A stretch of 53,213 bases of DNA from an uncultured Methanobrevibacter sp. (GTDB lineage: Archaea; Methanobacteriota; Methanobacteria; Methanobacteriales; Methanobacteriaceae), in the NCBI RefSeq assembly GCF_947166415.1, contig NZ_CAMVEE010000011.1, positions 1-53,213 of the forward strand, given 5' to 3'. This document shows positions 46,016 to 53,213 of this stretch, piece by piece (within the stretch, counting starts at the first letter, position 1; each line of letters starts with the position of its first letter). The position numbers were made by a program, and so were the translations under genes. The notes beneath the pieces were generated by a model. The model made no database searches. It saw only the letters and a program-made list of their open reading frames with translations, and was not told the origin of the DNA.

Positions 46016-46348
46016 ATGAACAACCTATATCCCTTAGAAATATTGAACTTTCAAATTTTTAAAACAATTTTAAATATAAATCATTAAAACTAATATTTTT
46101 AGCAAATATATGCTTATATTAATTTATATTGGGAGATAATTTAAACTTTTTGCTCTTTCTTTAATTCCTTTAAAATTATTTTAAAATACGCAATCTTTTC
46201 AAAGGAAATTAAAATTTTCATTTTATTTTTTTTAAACATTTCATTCAATTTTTTAATAATGAAGACATTTCATTTAAATTACATTAATCTTTTTATATCA
46301 TTTTTTAACATATATTATATTGTATAAATCATATATGGTTTTGTTATA
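46016..46348. other. Long intergenic region, no gene
   Basis: This AT-rich stretch between divergent genes codes for nothing I can see. It has a palindrome TTTAAAAT-T-ATTTTAAA (46169-46185), and a direct repeat ACATTTCATT (46236-46245 and 46265-46274). An inverted repeat AATGAA-GACAT-TTCATT occurs at 46258-46274. A TATA-like ATATTATATTG (about 46311-46321) is about 33 nt before the next ATG. Confidence 0.45.
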
Positions 46349-47680
46349 ATGAAAGTAGTAATTGTAGGCGGAGGAGCTGGTGGAATTTCAACAGCTTCAA
46401 GAATTCGTAAAATGGATAAAGACATTGAAATAACAGTTCTCACAAGAGACAATAAGGTCGCATATTCCCCATGCGCAATTCCTTATGTATTGTCAGGCAC
46501 TATCGAAACCTTTGACGATATTGTAATGAGGACTCCTGAAGACTATAAAAACAAGAATATTGACGTAATCATCGAAGCAGAAGTAACTGCAGTTGATTCC
46601 GATAAAAAAACAGTAACATACCAAAAAGACGGTAAAGATATCACTATTGATTATGATAAACTGGTTTTAGCGACAGGCGGAAACCCATTCATTCCTCCAA
46701 TGCAAGGCGTTGACTTGGAGGGAGTATTCAAAATCAGAAATATCGAAGACGGTATCAAGGTTCAGGAAGCAATGAAAGATGCCAAAAGTGCTATTGTAAC
46801 AGGTGCTGGTTTAATAGGTATTGAAATTGCTTTTGCACTTAAAAAACAAGGTTTAAATGTTATCTTAAGTGAAATGATGCCTCAAATCGTTCCAAGATCC
46901 ATTGATAAGGATATGTCAGATATTCTGGTTAAATATTTGGAAATGGAAGGTATCCAAGTAGTTTTAGGAAAACCAATTACCAAACTGATTGGGGACGGAA
47001 AAGTTGAAAGGGCTTGCTTTGGAGATGAGGAGGTTTACGATGCGGACATGGTCATCATGGCTACAGGAGTAAGGCCTGAACTCAAGCTTGCTGAAATGGC
47101 TGGATGCGACATCGGGAGATGGGCAATCATCGTCAACGATAGAATGGAAACCTCAGTTGAAGATGTATATGCTGTCGGAGACTGTGTTGAATCAAGAGAT
47201 TTGATTTTAGGTTTCAACACCATTTCTCACTTAGGTACTACTGCAGTAAGACAATCCAAAACATTAGCCCGTACAATATGCGGCAAAAAATCCAAATTCA
47301 ACCCTGTCTTGAACTCAATGGTGTCAAAAGTAGGTAAACTGGAATTCGGTGCAGTCGGTTACACTACCAGTTTCGCTCAACAGAATCAAATAAGACCTGT
47401 TGTACAGAAAGTACAGGCACTTACAAGAGCACGTTACTATCCTAATGCAAAACCAATGGATATAAAAGTTATTTGTGACGGAAATGGAACCATTATAGGT
47501 TGTCAAATCATAGCAGAAGAAAGGGTGGCTGAAAGAATTGATACAATGACTTTGGCTATTACTGAGGGGTTAACCTGTTTTGATTTAAGCAATATGGAAT
47601 TTGCTTACGCACCACCTGTATCAATGGTTACAGATCCTTTAATACTTGCTGTGGAAGAGGTAAGTAAAAAATTTAGTTAA
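46349..47680 (+). CDS. FAD-dependent disulfide oxidoreductase (CoA-disulfide reductase / NADH oxidase type)
   Basis: The 443-residue flavoprotein has FAD-binding VIVGGGAGG near residue 4, a redox Cys42 in YSPCAIPYVLSG, an NAD-site GAGLIGIEIA around 153-162, and VYAVGDCVE. The single-cysteine active site resembles CoA-disulfide reductase and NADH oxidase rather than glutathione reductase. It probably reduces a small-molecule disulfide or O2. A His-rich Mrp ATPase follows by 25 bp, so the two are probably co-transcribed. Confidence 0.88.
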   Translation: MKVVIVGGGAGGISTASRIRKMDKDIEITVLTRDNKVAYSPCAIPYVLSGTIETFDDIVMRTPEDYKNKNIDVIIEAEVTAVDSDKKTVTYQKDGKDITIDYDKLVLATGGNPFIPPMQGVDLEGVFKIRNIEDGIKVQEAMKDAKSAIVTGAGLIGIEIAFALKKQGLNVILSEMMPQIVPRSIDKDMSDILVKYLEMEGIQVVLGKPITKLIGDGKVERACFGDEEVYDADMVIMATGVRPELKLAEMAGCDIGRWAIIVNDRMETSVEDVYAVGDCVESRDLILGFNTISHLGTTAVRQSKTLARTICGKKSKFNPVLNSMVSKVGKLEFGAVGYTTSFAQQNQIRPVVQKVQALTRARYYPNAKPMDIKVICDGNGTIIGCQIIAEERVAERIDTMTLAITEGLTCFDLSNMEFAYAPPVSMVTDPLILAVEEVSKKFS

Positions 47681-47705
47681 ATTTAATAATTTGGAGATGA
47701 TATTA

Positions 47706-48686
47706 ATGCCTGAACATGGTCACGGTCATCATGGTCACGGAGGTCAGATGACCCCCGAACAACAAAGACAAATGATTGAACAAGAAATCAGATTAGCAAA
47801 GAATTTAGGTCAAATTAAGAATAAGATTGTTGTTATGAGTGGAAAAGGAGGAGTTGGAAAATCCACTGTGGCGGCAAACCTTGCAGAAACCTTCCAGAGA
47901 TTAGGTTATAGGACAGGTATTTTGGATGCAGATATTCACGGACCTAATATCCCTAAAATGTTAGGTTTGGAATTGTATGGTGAATCATTTGCCGAAAACC
48001 AATTTGAAACCTTTAAAGAAATTACTGAAGCCGGTTTGGCTGAAAAGACTTTCGAAAATGATGAAGAAAAATTGGCCTACATCGAGTCAGTCAAGGAAGA
48101 ATACAAAAATACAATGTTTCCTGTTTCATTGCCAAGCGGCTTGAAAGTAATGTCCATGGCGTTCCTATTGGAAACTATCGACACTCCAATCATCTGGAGA
48201 GGACCTCAAAAAACAGGTGCAATAAAACAATTGATTTCTGATGTTTATTGGGGAGAACTTGATTATCTAATCATCGACAACCCGCCTGGAACCGGTGATG
48301 AACCATTGACAGTTTTGCAGACCATTCCTGATGCAGATGCTGTAATCATGGTAACCACTCCAAACGTCGTATCTCAGGAAGATGTTTTAAAATGTGTAAA
48401 GATGGTTGGAATGATGAACATTTCCAAGATTGGTTTAATCGAAAACATGGCATACTACATTTGTCCTCATTGTGATGAAAAGTTACACATTTTCGGAAAG
48501 GGCAATGGTGAGCTGTTTGCTAAAGAAATGGAAATTGAATATTTAGGTGATTTGCCTATAGAAGAAGCGGTTTCCAATTCACCAAACCAAGATGGAGTTA
48601 TTTCAACATTAGATCCTAGCGATGAAGTTTCAAAAAGATTTAAAGAAATAGCTTTGGAAATCAAAGAAAAATTTGCTAAAGAATAG
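47706..48686 (+). CDS. Mrp/NBP35 family ATPase with His-rich N-terminus
   Basis: The 326-residue MRP-type P-loop ATPase has GKGGVGKS at residues 46-53, DADIHGPNIPKMLG, and IDNPPGTGDE. ICPHCDEK supplies the CxxC at the bridging Fe-S site in the last third. Such proteins carry Fe-S clusters to target enzymes. The N-terminus MPEHGHGHHGHGGQ is unusually rich in His and could bind metal. GGAGATGAT lies before the ATG at 47706 (chosen over a TTG at 47691). The 3' end overlaps the convergent SseB-like gene by 11 bp. Confidence 0.92.
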   Translation: MPEHGHGHHGHGGQMTPEQQRQMIEQEIRLAKNLGQIKNKIVVMSGKGGVGKSTVAANLAETFQRLGYRTGILDADIHGPNIPKMLGLELYGESFAENQFETFKEITEAGLAEKTFENDEEKLAYIESVKEEYKNTMFPVSLPSGLKVMSMAFLLETIDTPIIWRGPQKTGAIKQLISDVYWGELDYLIIDNPPGTGDEPLTVLQTIPDADAVIMVTTPNVVSQEDVLKCVKMVGMMNISKIGLIENMAYYICPHCDEKLHIFGKGNGELFAKEMEIEYLGDLPIEEAVSNSPNQDGVISTLDPSDEVSKRFKEIALEIKEKFAKE

Positions 48687-49071
48687 CTATATTTAGAATA
48701 TAACTTATTCTTGCTATATTTACGATGTATCCTAAGAAATTAGGATCTTCCTTTAATTTTTTATAATAATTCAGTTTTTCAATAGCATATTCCTTATTTT
48801 CATCCATCTCATTTAATCTGAAGTATTCCATTCCGTTTTCGTATTCCTGTTTGTCTGTAAAAATAGGAACTAGATATTCTCCATCGTTTGCGTATGGAAT
48901 CTTTACAGGTTCATTGTCTTCAACGGATATGATGAATTCCTTATCCTGGATGTACTCTTTTATAATAGCTTCGGTTTTTTCAATGGCTTCATGGTTGTTG
49001 TTTTCGCCATGCATATACATCATGTTGATGTGGTTTTTCAGTTCGGGATGTTTGATTTCTTCTAGTATCAT
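48676..49071 (-). CDS. SseB-like protein, paralogue 1
   Basis: The 131-residue protein contains YLVPIFTDKQEYENG, matching the SseB N-terminal domain core (V-P-I-F-T-D), and a later DPNFLGYIVNIA segment that corresponds to FxGxxIN of the family. The second of two adjacent ATGs (49071) is best spaced from AAGGAGAT; 49074 is the alternative. Its C-terminal tail overlaps mrp by 11 bp and differs from its paralogues. Its function is unknown; bacterial relatives have been linked to stress and secretion. Confidence 0.75.
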   Translation of the reverse strand: MILEEIKHPELKNHINMMYMHGENNNHEAIEKTEAIIKEYIQDKEFIISVEDNEPVKIPYANDGEYLVPIFTDKQEYENGMEYFRLNEMDENKEYAIEKLNYYKKLKEDPNFLGYIVNIARISYILNIAIL

Positions 49072-49082
49072 CATATCTCCTT

Positions 49083-49985
49083 TTATTTGTTTTCATTATT
49101 TAATTTTTTCAAATAGTCATCAACCTCATTTTCAGGAATGAATCTCAGCGCATTGGAATTGATGCAATACCTTTTGGAGCCGTTCGGTCCGTCATTGAAT
49201 ACGTGGCCTAAATGTGAATTGGCCTTTTTGCTTCGCACTTCAATCCTTGTGGCACCATGTGAAAAGTCTCTGTTTTTTGTGATTGCATCTTCCGAGATGG
49301 GCTTTGAAAATGCAGGCCATCCGCAGCCGGAATCGAATTTGTCCTCTGAAGAGAACAGAACCTCTCCATCTACGACATCGACATATAGGCCATCTTCAAA
49401 AAAATCATCATATTTTCCACTGAATGGCGGTTCTGTCATTGCAAGCTGTGTTATTTCATACTCTTTTTTGGTCAAGTGGTTGAATTCTTCATCGTTTATT
49501 AAATTTAAATCAACATGGCAGTAGCCCTGCGGGTTTCTCTCAAGGTATTTCTGATGATAGTCTTCTGCAGGGTAGAAGTTGCCTATTGCATGGGCTTCAA
49601 CAACTACCCTTTTTGATGATTTCATCTGCTTTTTTGCTAAAAATTTCAAAACACATTCTCTTTGGGAATTTTCCTGCCAGTATATGCCTGTTCTATATTG
49701 GGTTCCTATATCAGGGCCCTGGCGGTTTTTGCTGTAAGGATCTATAATATTATAGAAATTTTCCAAAATCTCTTCCAATGAAATGATTTCGGGGTTGTAA
49801 GTAACTTTAACGGTTTCGGCATGACCTGTTCTGCCGGTGCATACCTTTTCATATGTCGGGGCCAAATCCCTGCCATTCGCATAGCCAACTTCAGTTGCAT
49901 TAACGCCTTTCAGTCTGGATATATATGCTTCAACCCCCCAAAAGCATCCTCCGGCCAAATAAATTACTTCCTGTTTTGTAAACAT
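49083..49985 (-). CDS. msrAB: Peptide methionine sulfoxide reductase MsrA/MsrB fusion
   Basis: The 300-residue protein fuses MsrA (catalytic Cys14 in GGCFWGVEA) to MsrB ([14 protein letters not shown] and catalytic Cys274 in [11 protein letters not shown]), so it can repair both S and R forms of methionine sulfoxide. Zinc CxxC pairs of some MsrB are absent. I start at ATG 49985 because the conserved MsrA domain begins there; an in-frame extension to 50120 adds an unconserved hydrophobic stretch. It is a defence against oxidants, in line with FprA and the flavoprotein above. Confidence 0.92.
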   Translation of the reverse strand: MFTKQEVIYLAGGCFWGVEAYISRLKGVNATEVGYANGRDLAPTYEKVCTGRTGHAETVKVTYNPEIISLEEILENFYNIIDPYSKNRQGPDIGTQYRTGIYWQENSQRECVLKFLAKKQMKSSKRVVVEAHAIGNFYPAEDYHQKYLERNPQGYCHVDLNLINDEEFNHLTKKEYEITQLAMTEPPFSGKYDDFFEDGLYVDVVDGEVLFSSEDKFDSGCGWPAFSKPISEDAITKNRDFSHGATRIEVRSKKANSHLGHVFNDGPNGSKRYCINSNALRFIPENEVDDYLKKLNNENK

Positions 49986-50104
49986 ATTTAAATATTTTCT
50001 TTTTGTGCTATAATTAGTTATTCTTTTTGTATTGGCAAATAGGTTTCCTACAAAAAACTTTTTTATTATAAAAATTATATAAAATATTAACTGGAGGAAA
50101 TCTA

Positions 50105-50296
50105 ATGTTTTACAGTACAATTATGAAAATTGATTCAATCGACAGATTAAGAGATATTAGAGATGCATTGCTTGTTGAACAGGGTATTAATCCAACCCGT
50201 CAAGGAGAGCAAGCAATTAAAGTGGTTGTTGAAAGAATTGATGAAATCCAAGCAACTTTAGATAAATCAGCCACTAAAAATAGAAACAGAAGATAA
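50105..50296 (+). CDS. Small basic helical protein of unknown function
   Basis: This 63-residue protein has an excellent ribosome binding site (GGAGG seven bases before ATG). It is predicted helical and ends in a basic tail (KNRNRR). I do not recognise a family. It ends at the base before a GTG at 50297 and is followed at once by another small basic gene, so the two form a tight pair, possibly nucleic-acid binding. Confidence 0.65.
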   Translation: MFYSTIMKIDSIDRLRDIRDALLVEQGINPTRQGEQAIKVVVERIDEIQATLDKSATKNRNRR

Positions 50297-50305
50297 GTGA
50301 TTTTT

Positions 50306-50575
50306 GTGATAAGACGTGTAACAAGCAACAGGAGACTGCTTAGAAAAAGAATGTACAAGGCACCACATACCCGTCATAAAAATTCCCAGTATTACCGTGA
50401 AAACAGAAATCTGGTAAAACCATACCAGGACGAGTATTCAAAATCACATTCACCTGTTGTAAAACGTAAAAGAAGACCTAAACGTGAAGTTACAGGTTAT
50501 AAAATGTCTTACAGATACAAATATTATATTGATGATATTGTTGAAGAAGATGAAATGGAAGAAGATTTGGAATAA
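50306..50575 (+). CDS. Small basic/acidic-tailed protein of unknown function
   Basis: The roughly 89-residue protein has a very basic body (RRVTSNRRLLRKRMYK, VKRKRRPKREV) and an acidic C-terminus (IVEEDEMEEDLE). I know no family for it. I start at GTG 50306, after GTGATTTT, but GTG 50297 is also possible. Its charge pattern suggests binding to RNA or DNA with an autoinhibitory tail. It is coupled to the 63-residue gene upstream. Confidence 0.6.
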   Translation: MIRRVTSNRRLLRKRMYKAPHTRHKNSQYYRENRNLVKPYQDEYSKSHSPVVKRKRRPKREVTGYKMSYRYKYYIDDIVEEDEMEEDLE

Positions 50576-50607
50576 TCTTTCTTCTAATATTAATTTACTT
50601 TTTTTAG

Positions 50608-51051
50608 CTAAAAATCGGCGTTTCGATCCATATTGAAGTTTTGTGAGTGAGGATTTATCACAAAACCCTGGAAGTATTCATCTTCCGCAGCTATCCTTGA
50701 AAGGTCTTCCGGTGTGATGACTTTCATTTCAAATTTATCCAGGAACAATTTGGATATTTTTGCACTTCCGACAGCATATTCCCTTATATCAGTAAAAATA
50801 GGAATGATATACTCTTTGCTGGTTTCGGTAATGGTCAGTTTAACCGGTCTGTCCAGCTCATCAATTAGGGTAAAGTATATCTCTTCGGGAAATGCCTTTT
50901 TTATATTCGCTTTTACGGCTTCAAGTTCAATGGCATCTTCAGTCTTGAGCTTTTTTGCCATATCAGCATAGACTTGAATGTATTCCTTAATCTGACTTTT
51001 TGAAGCCTTCACATTATTTTTTTGATAATCTTCAAAGTCCTTTTGTTTCAT
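50608..51051 (-). CDS. SseB-like protein, paralogue 2
   Basis: The 147-residue protein contains YIIPIFTDIREYAVG, the SseB core, and EDEYFQGFVINPHSQNF at the C-terminus. The N-terminal 60 residues are helical and charged. It starts 2 bp after the stop of paralogue 3 and is likely to be co-translated with it. Function is not known. Confidence 0.78.
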   Translation of the reverse strand: MKQKDFEDYQKNNVKASKSQIKEYIQVYADMAKKLKTEDAIELEAVKANIKKAFPEEIYFTLIDELDRPVKLTITETSKEYIIPIFTDIREYAVGSAKISKLFLDKFEMKVITPEDLSRIAAEDEYFQGFVINPHSQNFNMDRNADF

Positions 51052-51053
51052 GT

Positions 51054-51542
51054 TTACTCACAGCAATCGTGAACTTCTTCGCCGCCGATAACAAAGTCCC
51101 ATTGAGGTGCATTGATTGCAAGTCCGAGGAATCCTTCATCTTCAGCATAATCTGCTACAATTTCATTGCCTGATTTTTTATCGCATGCGAATTCGTTTTC
51201 GCCGAATTGTTCTTTGAATGTTTCAATAGCTTCATTTGCTTCATCCTCGTCAGTATAGACTGGAATTACATATTCTTCTATTTCATCATCCTCATCGCTG
51301 ACAATTAATGCGACAACTTCCTTATCCTCGGAATTTGCGTTTGATACGATGATGAACTCTTCGTGGTATACCATGTGTTCAATCTCGTGGTAAAGTTCGC
51401 CCAACTCTTCGATTTGATCTTTGTTTTCTTCTTCGAAGGATTCAGGAAGTTCCTCATCTTCATTCAATGCGTTTTCTATTTTTTCGTTTAAATCATCGTC
51501 AAGTTCAATAAATTTTTCTACTAATTCTTTGAGTTCACTCAT
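51054..51542 (-). CDS. SseB-like protein, paralogue 3 (acidic)
   Basis: The 162-residue protein has a very acidic N-terminal helix region, YVIPVYTDEDEANEA (the SseB core), and EDEGFLGLAINAPQWDF, the family C-terminal element, ending in HDCCE. The ATG at 51542 is preceded by GGTGAAAT and preferred over 51590. A 12-bp inverted repeat surrounds its probable TATA box (51655-51698). It is the first of the two co-oriented SseB-like genes. Confidence 0.78.
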   Translation of the reverse strand: MSELKELVEKFIELDDDLNEKIENALNEDEELPESFEEENKDQIEELGELYHEIEHMVYHEEFIIVSNANSEDKEVVALIVSDEDDEIEEYVIPVYTDEDEANEAIETFKEQFGENEFACDKKSGNEIVADYAEDEGFLGLAINAPQWDFVIGGEEVHDCCE

Positions 51543-51654
51543 AATTTCACCAAATAATAAATAATCATAAAATAAGTCTTTTAAAAACAAATGAACATTC
51601 TCTTCCTAAACACCACTAAAGGAATACAAACGAATGCTCATTTCAACCATCACC

Positions 51655-51698
51655 ATTGTTCATATTATAAAAAAATAGTATATAACAATATGAACAAT
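51655..51698. promoter_or_regulatory. Perfect 12-bp inverted repeat around a TATA box
   Basis: ATTGTTCATATT (51655-51666) and AATATGAACAAT (51687-51698) are exact 12-bp arms 20 bp apart. Between them on the minus strand is GTTATATACTA, the likely TATA box of the SseB-like pair. Confidence 0.6.
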
Positions 51699-51748
51699 AC
51701 TATTTTACTTTTCAACCTATATAAAGTTTTAGTATATCTTTATAATAA

Positions 51749-52693
51749 TCAAAAGTAACTTTCAATTGATTTTATTAGGTTATAGATAATTTTATTTGTA
51801 CTCACATCAACGTTATTTCTTTCACCGAGTTCTATTACCTTTCCGTTCAGGGAATCGATTTCCGTTTTTATTTTACGCTGGATATCCTGGTGAGTGGATG
51901 AATAGTGCTCGTAAGTATCCGGAACAAGCTTATTGTAGAAGAGCTCCTTGTACTCATCTGATGTGGACCAGAGGGTGCTGTATCCTGACGCTTTTATGAC
52001 TTCGAATATCTCATCTATGATGCTGTTCATAAGTTCTTTTGTGTATTCGTTTTCAGTAAGCTTTCCATAATTCACGTTCAGTATTGCACCTAATGGGTTA
52101 AGTGCACAGTTGTAGAGCATTTTCGCCCAGAGGTACTTGTCGACTTCATCAGTAAGTTCACATTTTATGCCTGATTCGGTTATCATGTCTGCAATTTCCT
52201 GCATTTCTTTTGGATCTTCTCCTTGAAGTGATCCTATCAGGATAGGTTCTGTGTATACGGTCACTTCGCTTATGTATCTTTCAGGGCGAGTAAATCCTGT
52301 AATCACCCTTGCAGAGAATACTTTTGATTTGGGAAAATATTTCAAGTAAGCCTCATCGTTTCCAAATCCATTCTGGAAGATGATTATCTTGCCGTCATCT
52401 TTAAGGATGTCTCTTTGTTCATTGAGATTTTGGGCAATATCCTCGTTTGCTGTTGTCTTTGATGAAATGAAAATATAGTCGAATTCGTTTTTGGGAATTT
52501 CCCCATAGCTTTCATAAACTGGAATTTCACCAAATTCATAATGTGTGAATAATCCGCATCTTTTTATTCCGTTTTCCTTTATTGCTTTTGCTGTTTCTCC
52601 TCTTGCATAAATTGACACGTTCGCACCCTGTGATTTGACGGATGCGCCAAGTCCTATTCCTACTCCTCCAGCTCCAATAATAAGTATGTTCAT
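51749..52693 (-). CDS. panE: 2-dehydropantoate 2-reductase
   Basis: Ketopantoate reductase reduces 2-dehydropantoate with NAD(P)H to pantoate, the substrate of the pantoate kinase encoded at 36812. The 314-residue protein has the nucleotide motif IIGAGGVGIGLGA near the N-terminus, the middle FQNGFGND and VITGFTRP, and the C-terminal LWAKMLYNCALNPL typical of the family. TATA is about 23 nt before ATG and no Shine-Dalgarno sequence is seen. Confidence 0.93.
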   Translation of the reverse strand: MNILIIGAGGVGIGLGASVKSQGANVSIYARGETAKAIKENGIKRCGLFTHYEFGEIPVYESYGEIPKNEFDYIFISSKTTANEDIAQNLNEQRDILKDDGKIIIFQNGFGNDEAYLKYFPKSKVFSARVITGFTRPERYISEVTVYTEPILIGSLQGEDPKEMQEIADMITESGIKCELTDEVDKYLWAKMLYNCALNPLGAILNVNYGKLTENEYTKELMNSIIDEIFEVIKASGYSTLWSTSDEYKELFYNKLVPDTYEHYSSTHQDIQRKIKTEIDSLNGKVIELGERNNVDVSTNKIIYNLIKSIESYF

Positions 52694-52708
52694 AATCTAG
52701 TTTATGTT

Positions 52709-52720
52709 TTTTATATGTAA
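52709..52720 (-). promoter_or_regulatory. TATA box of panE (leaderless candidate)
   Basis: TACATATAAAAA on the minus strand is centred about 23 nt before the panE ATG. There is no Shine-Dalgarno sequence. Confidence 0.45.
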
Positions 52721-52834
52721 AAATATTTTTTTCAGTTAAATTTTATTTTTTTTTCAAGTTAAATTAAATTATAATTTATTTTTTATCAATTTACATTTAA
52801 ATTTTATATACTATATTTTATAGATATATTAATG

Positions 52835-52870
52835 TAAAGTTAAGTTTTATTAAAATTAATTTTAACTTTA
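52835..52870. promoter_or_regulatory. Inverted repeat upstream of the second adhesin
   Basis: TAAAGTTAA (52835-52843) and TTAACTTTA (52862-52870) are exact 9-bp inverted arms. The interval contains the start of a perfect palindrome, TTAAAATTAATTTTAA (52850-52865). They lie 27-62 bp before the adhesin ATG and could act on DNA or as a leader hairpin. Confidence 0.45.
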
Positions 52871-52896
52871 TTATATTATTTAGTCGAAGTGGTTAA

Positions 52897-53213
52897 ATGA
52901 AGATAAATAAAAACATTTTTATTTGTTTGCTTTTAGTACTGGTAATGCTGTGCATTATTGGTACTGCAAGCGCAACGGATTCACTTAACGAAAACATGAC
53001 TTCTGATGCATCTGATGATGCAATAAATGTTGAAACAGTAGGAGATGGCGATTTGGCCAGCGATTCTACTGATAATAAGTTAAGTGATTCAGGTACTACC
53101 ATCTATGTGGATGGTAGCTATAGTGGAGAAGAACAAGGAACAGAGACAAATCCTTATAAAACTATTTCCGGAGCTGTTGGCGCAGCCACTGGTGGGGAAA
53201 CTATTTTTATAAA
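52897..53213 (+). CDS. Adhesin-like secreted protein, N-terminal part (3' truncated by window edge)
   Basis: The frame is open to the last base. Residues 1-26 form a signal peptide (MKINKNIFICLLLVLVMLCI and cleavage near GTASA). A Ser/Asp-rich low-complexity stretch with many Asp and Ser follows. The last visible residues, TTIYVDGSYSG...TNPYKTISGAVGAA and GETIFI, are the start of a parallel beta-helix (DUF1565-like) domain as found in Methanobrevibacter adhesin-like proteins. GTGGTTA is a weak ribosome binding site. Its length and anchor are outside the window. Confidence 0.88.
   Translation, partial: MKINKNIFICLLLVLVMLCIIGTASATDSLNENMTSDASDDAINVETVGDGDLASDSTDNKLSDSGTTIYVDGSYSGEEQGTETNPYKTISGAVGAATGGETIFI

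Noticed and set aside
46016..46348. Non-coding RNA or riboswitch gene in the long intergenic region
   Set aside because: The palindromes are AT-only or short, and no GC-rich structured core or tRNA-like fold is visible.
49986..50120. N-terminal hydrophobic extension of MsrAB as a membrane anchor
   Set aside because: The extension would overlap the ATG of the divergent gene at 50105 and is not part of the MsrA domain; ATG 49985 fits the family start.
1..53213. tRNA, rRNA, insertion sequences, prophage or toxin-antitoxin pairs
   Set aside because: I looked for GC-rich structured stretches, transposase motifs and phage genes and saw none; a dedicated RNA or profile search could still find small elements.

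Overview
The window looks like chromosomal DNA of a methanogenic archaeon of the order Methanobacteriales, most likely a gut or rumen Methanobrevibacter. The DNA is AT-rich, genes are short-spaced, and promoters carry archaeal TATA boxes. There are methanogen-only genes for coenzyme M (comA, comD, comE, a methanogenesis marker 16 protein), F420 (cofH, npdG), cyclic 2,3-diphosphoglycerate (cpgS) and mtxX. Archaeal replication, translation and cofactor genes are also present (priS, priL, pantoate kinase, the ADH-type shikimate entry pathway). Both ends of the window lie inside genes for very large secreted adhesin-like proteins, a hallmark of gut Methanobrevibacter. The species cannot be named from this sequence alone. 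No rRNA, tRNA, CRISPR array, insertion sequence or prophage was seen.

Layout: 1-4.7 kb is the 3' part of a DUF11-repeat adhesin. 4.9-7.0 kb holds cbiF, a pair of class III signal peptide (pilin-like) genes and an unknown gene. 7.0-12.0 kb is a minus-strand block: tatD-like, uppS, mtxX, cpgS, UPF0058 and a UPF0280/COG2122 ApbE-like gene. 12.1-18.0 kb is the most interesting part: comA, a DUF39/COG1900 plus ferredoxin protein (methanogenesis marker 16), and a translationally coupled hdrC-hdrB-hdrA paralogue set. Then come small membrane and regulatory genes (18.3-19.8), comDE (19.8-20.9), cofH-tmk (21-22.8), priS, an acidic unknown, nhaC and priL (22.8-27.8). 27.9-33.7 kb is an operon of metG, DUF530, DUF1699-HTH, a GlcNAc-1-phosphate transferase-like gene and arfC. 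33.7-38.2 kb has DUF2115/PHP, F420H2 oxidase, flavodoxin, pantoate kinase and a methyltransferase-like gene. 38.4-43.6 kb is an operon of ADH synthase, 3-dehydroquinate synthase II, thpR, cca and a MATE exporter. 43.7-46.0 kb has DUF2284, npdG, a MutH/Sau3AI-like orphan and a CAT-like acetyltransferase. 46.3-53.2 kb has a CoA-disulfide-reductase-like flavoprotein with an Mrp ATPase, three SseB-like paralogues, MsrAB, two small proteins, ketopantoate reductase and the start of a second adhesin.

How the genes work together: ComA makes phosphosulfolactate, ComDE decarboxylates sulfopyruvate to sulfoacetaldehyde, and the marker 16 protein is the candidate for turning the aldehyde into the thiol of coenzyme M. 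That last step needs sulfur and electrons. The divergent COG2122 gene (its family works with COG1900 proteins in homocysteine synthesis) and the downstream HdrABC paralogues are plausible partners. The HdrA paralogue ends in an MvhD-like domain from which every [2Fe-2S] cysteine has been lost, and the HdrB paralogue has lost one cysteine of its second CCG motif. This suggests a repurposed electron-transfer complex and is my best candidate for an undescribed system.

Two regulatory patterns recur. Many first genes have a TATA box centred 23-29 nt before ATG and no Shine-Dalgarno sequence, which suggests leaderless mRNAs. Internal operon genes instead use GGTGAT-type sites, often with the upstream stop codon inside them. 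Several promoters carry exact inverted repeats around or beside the TATA box.
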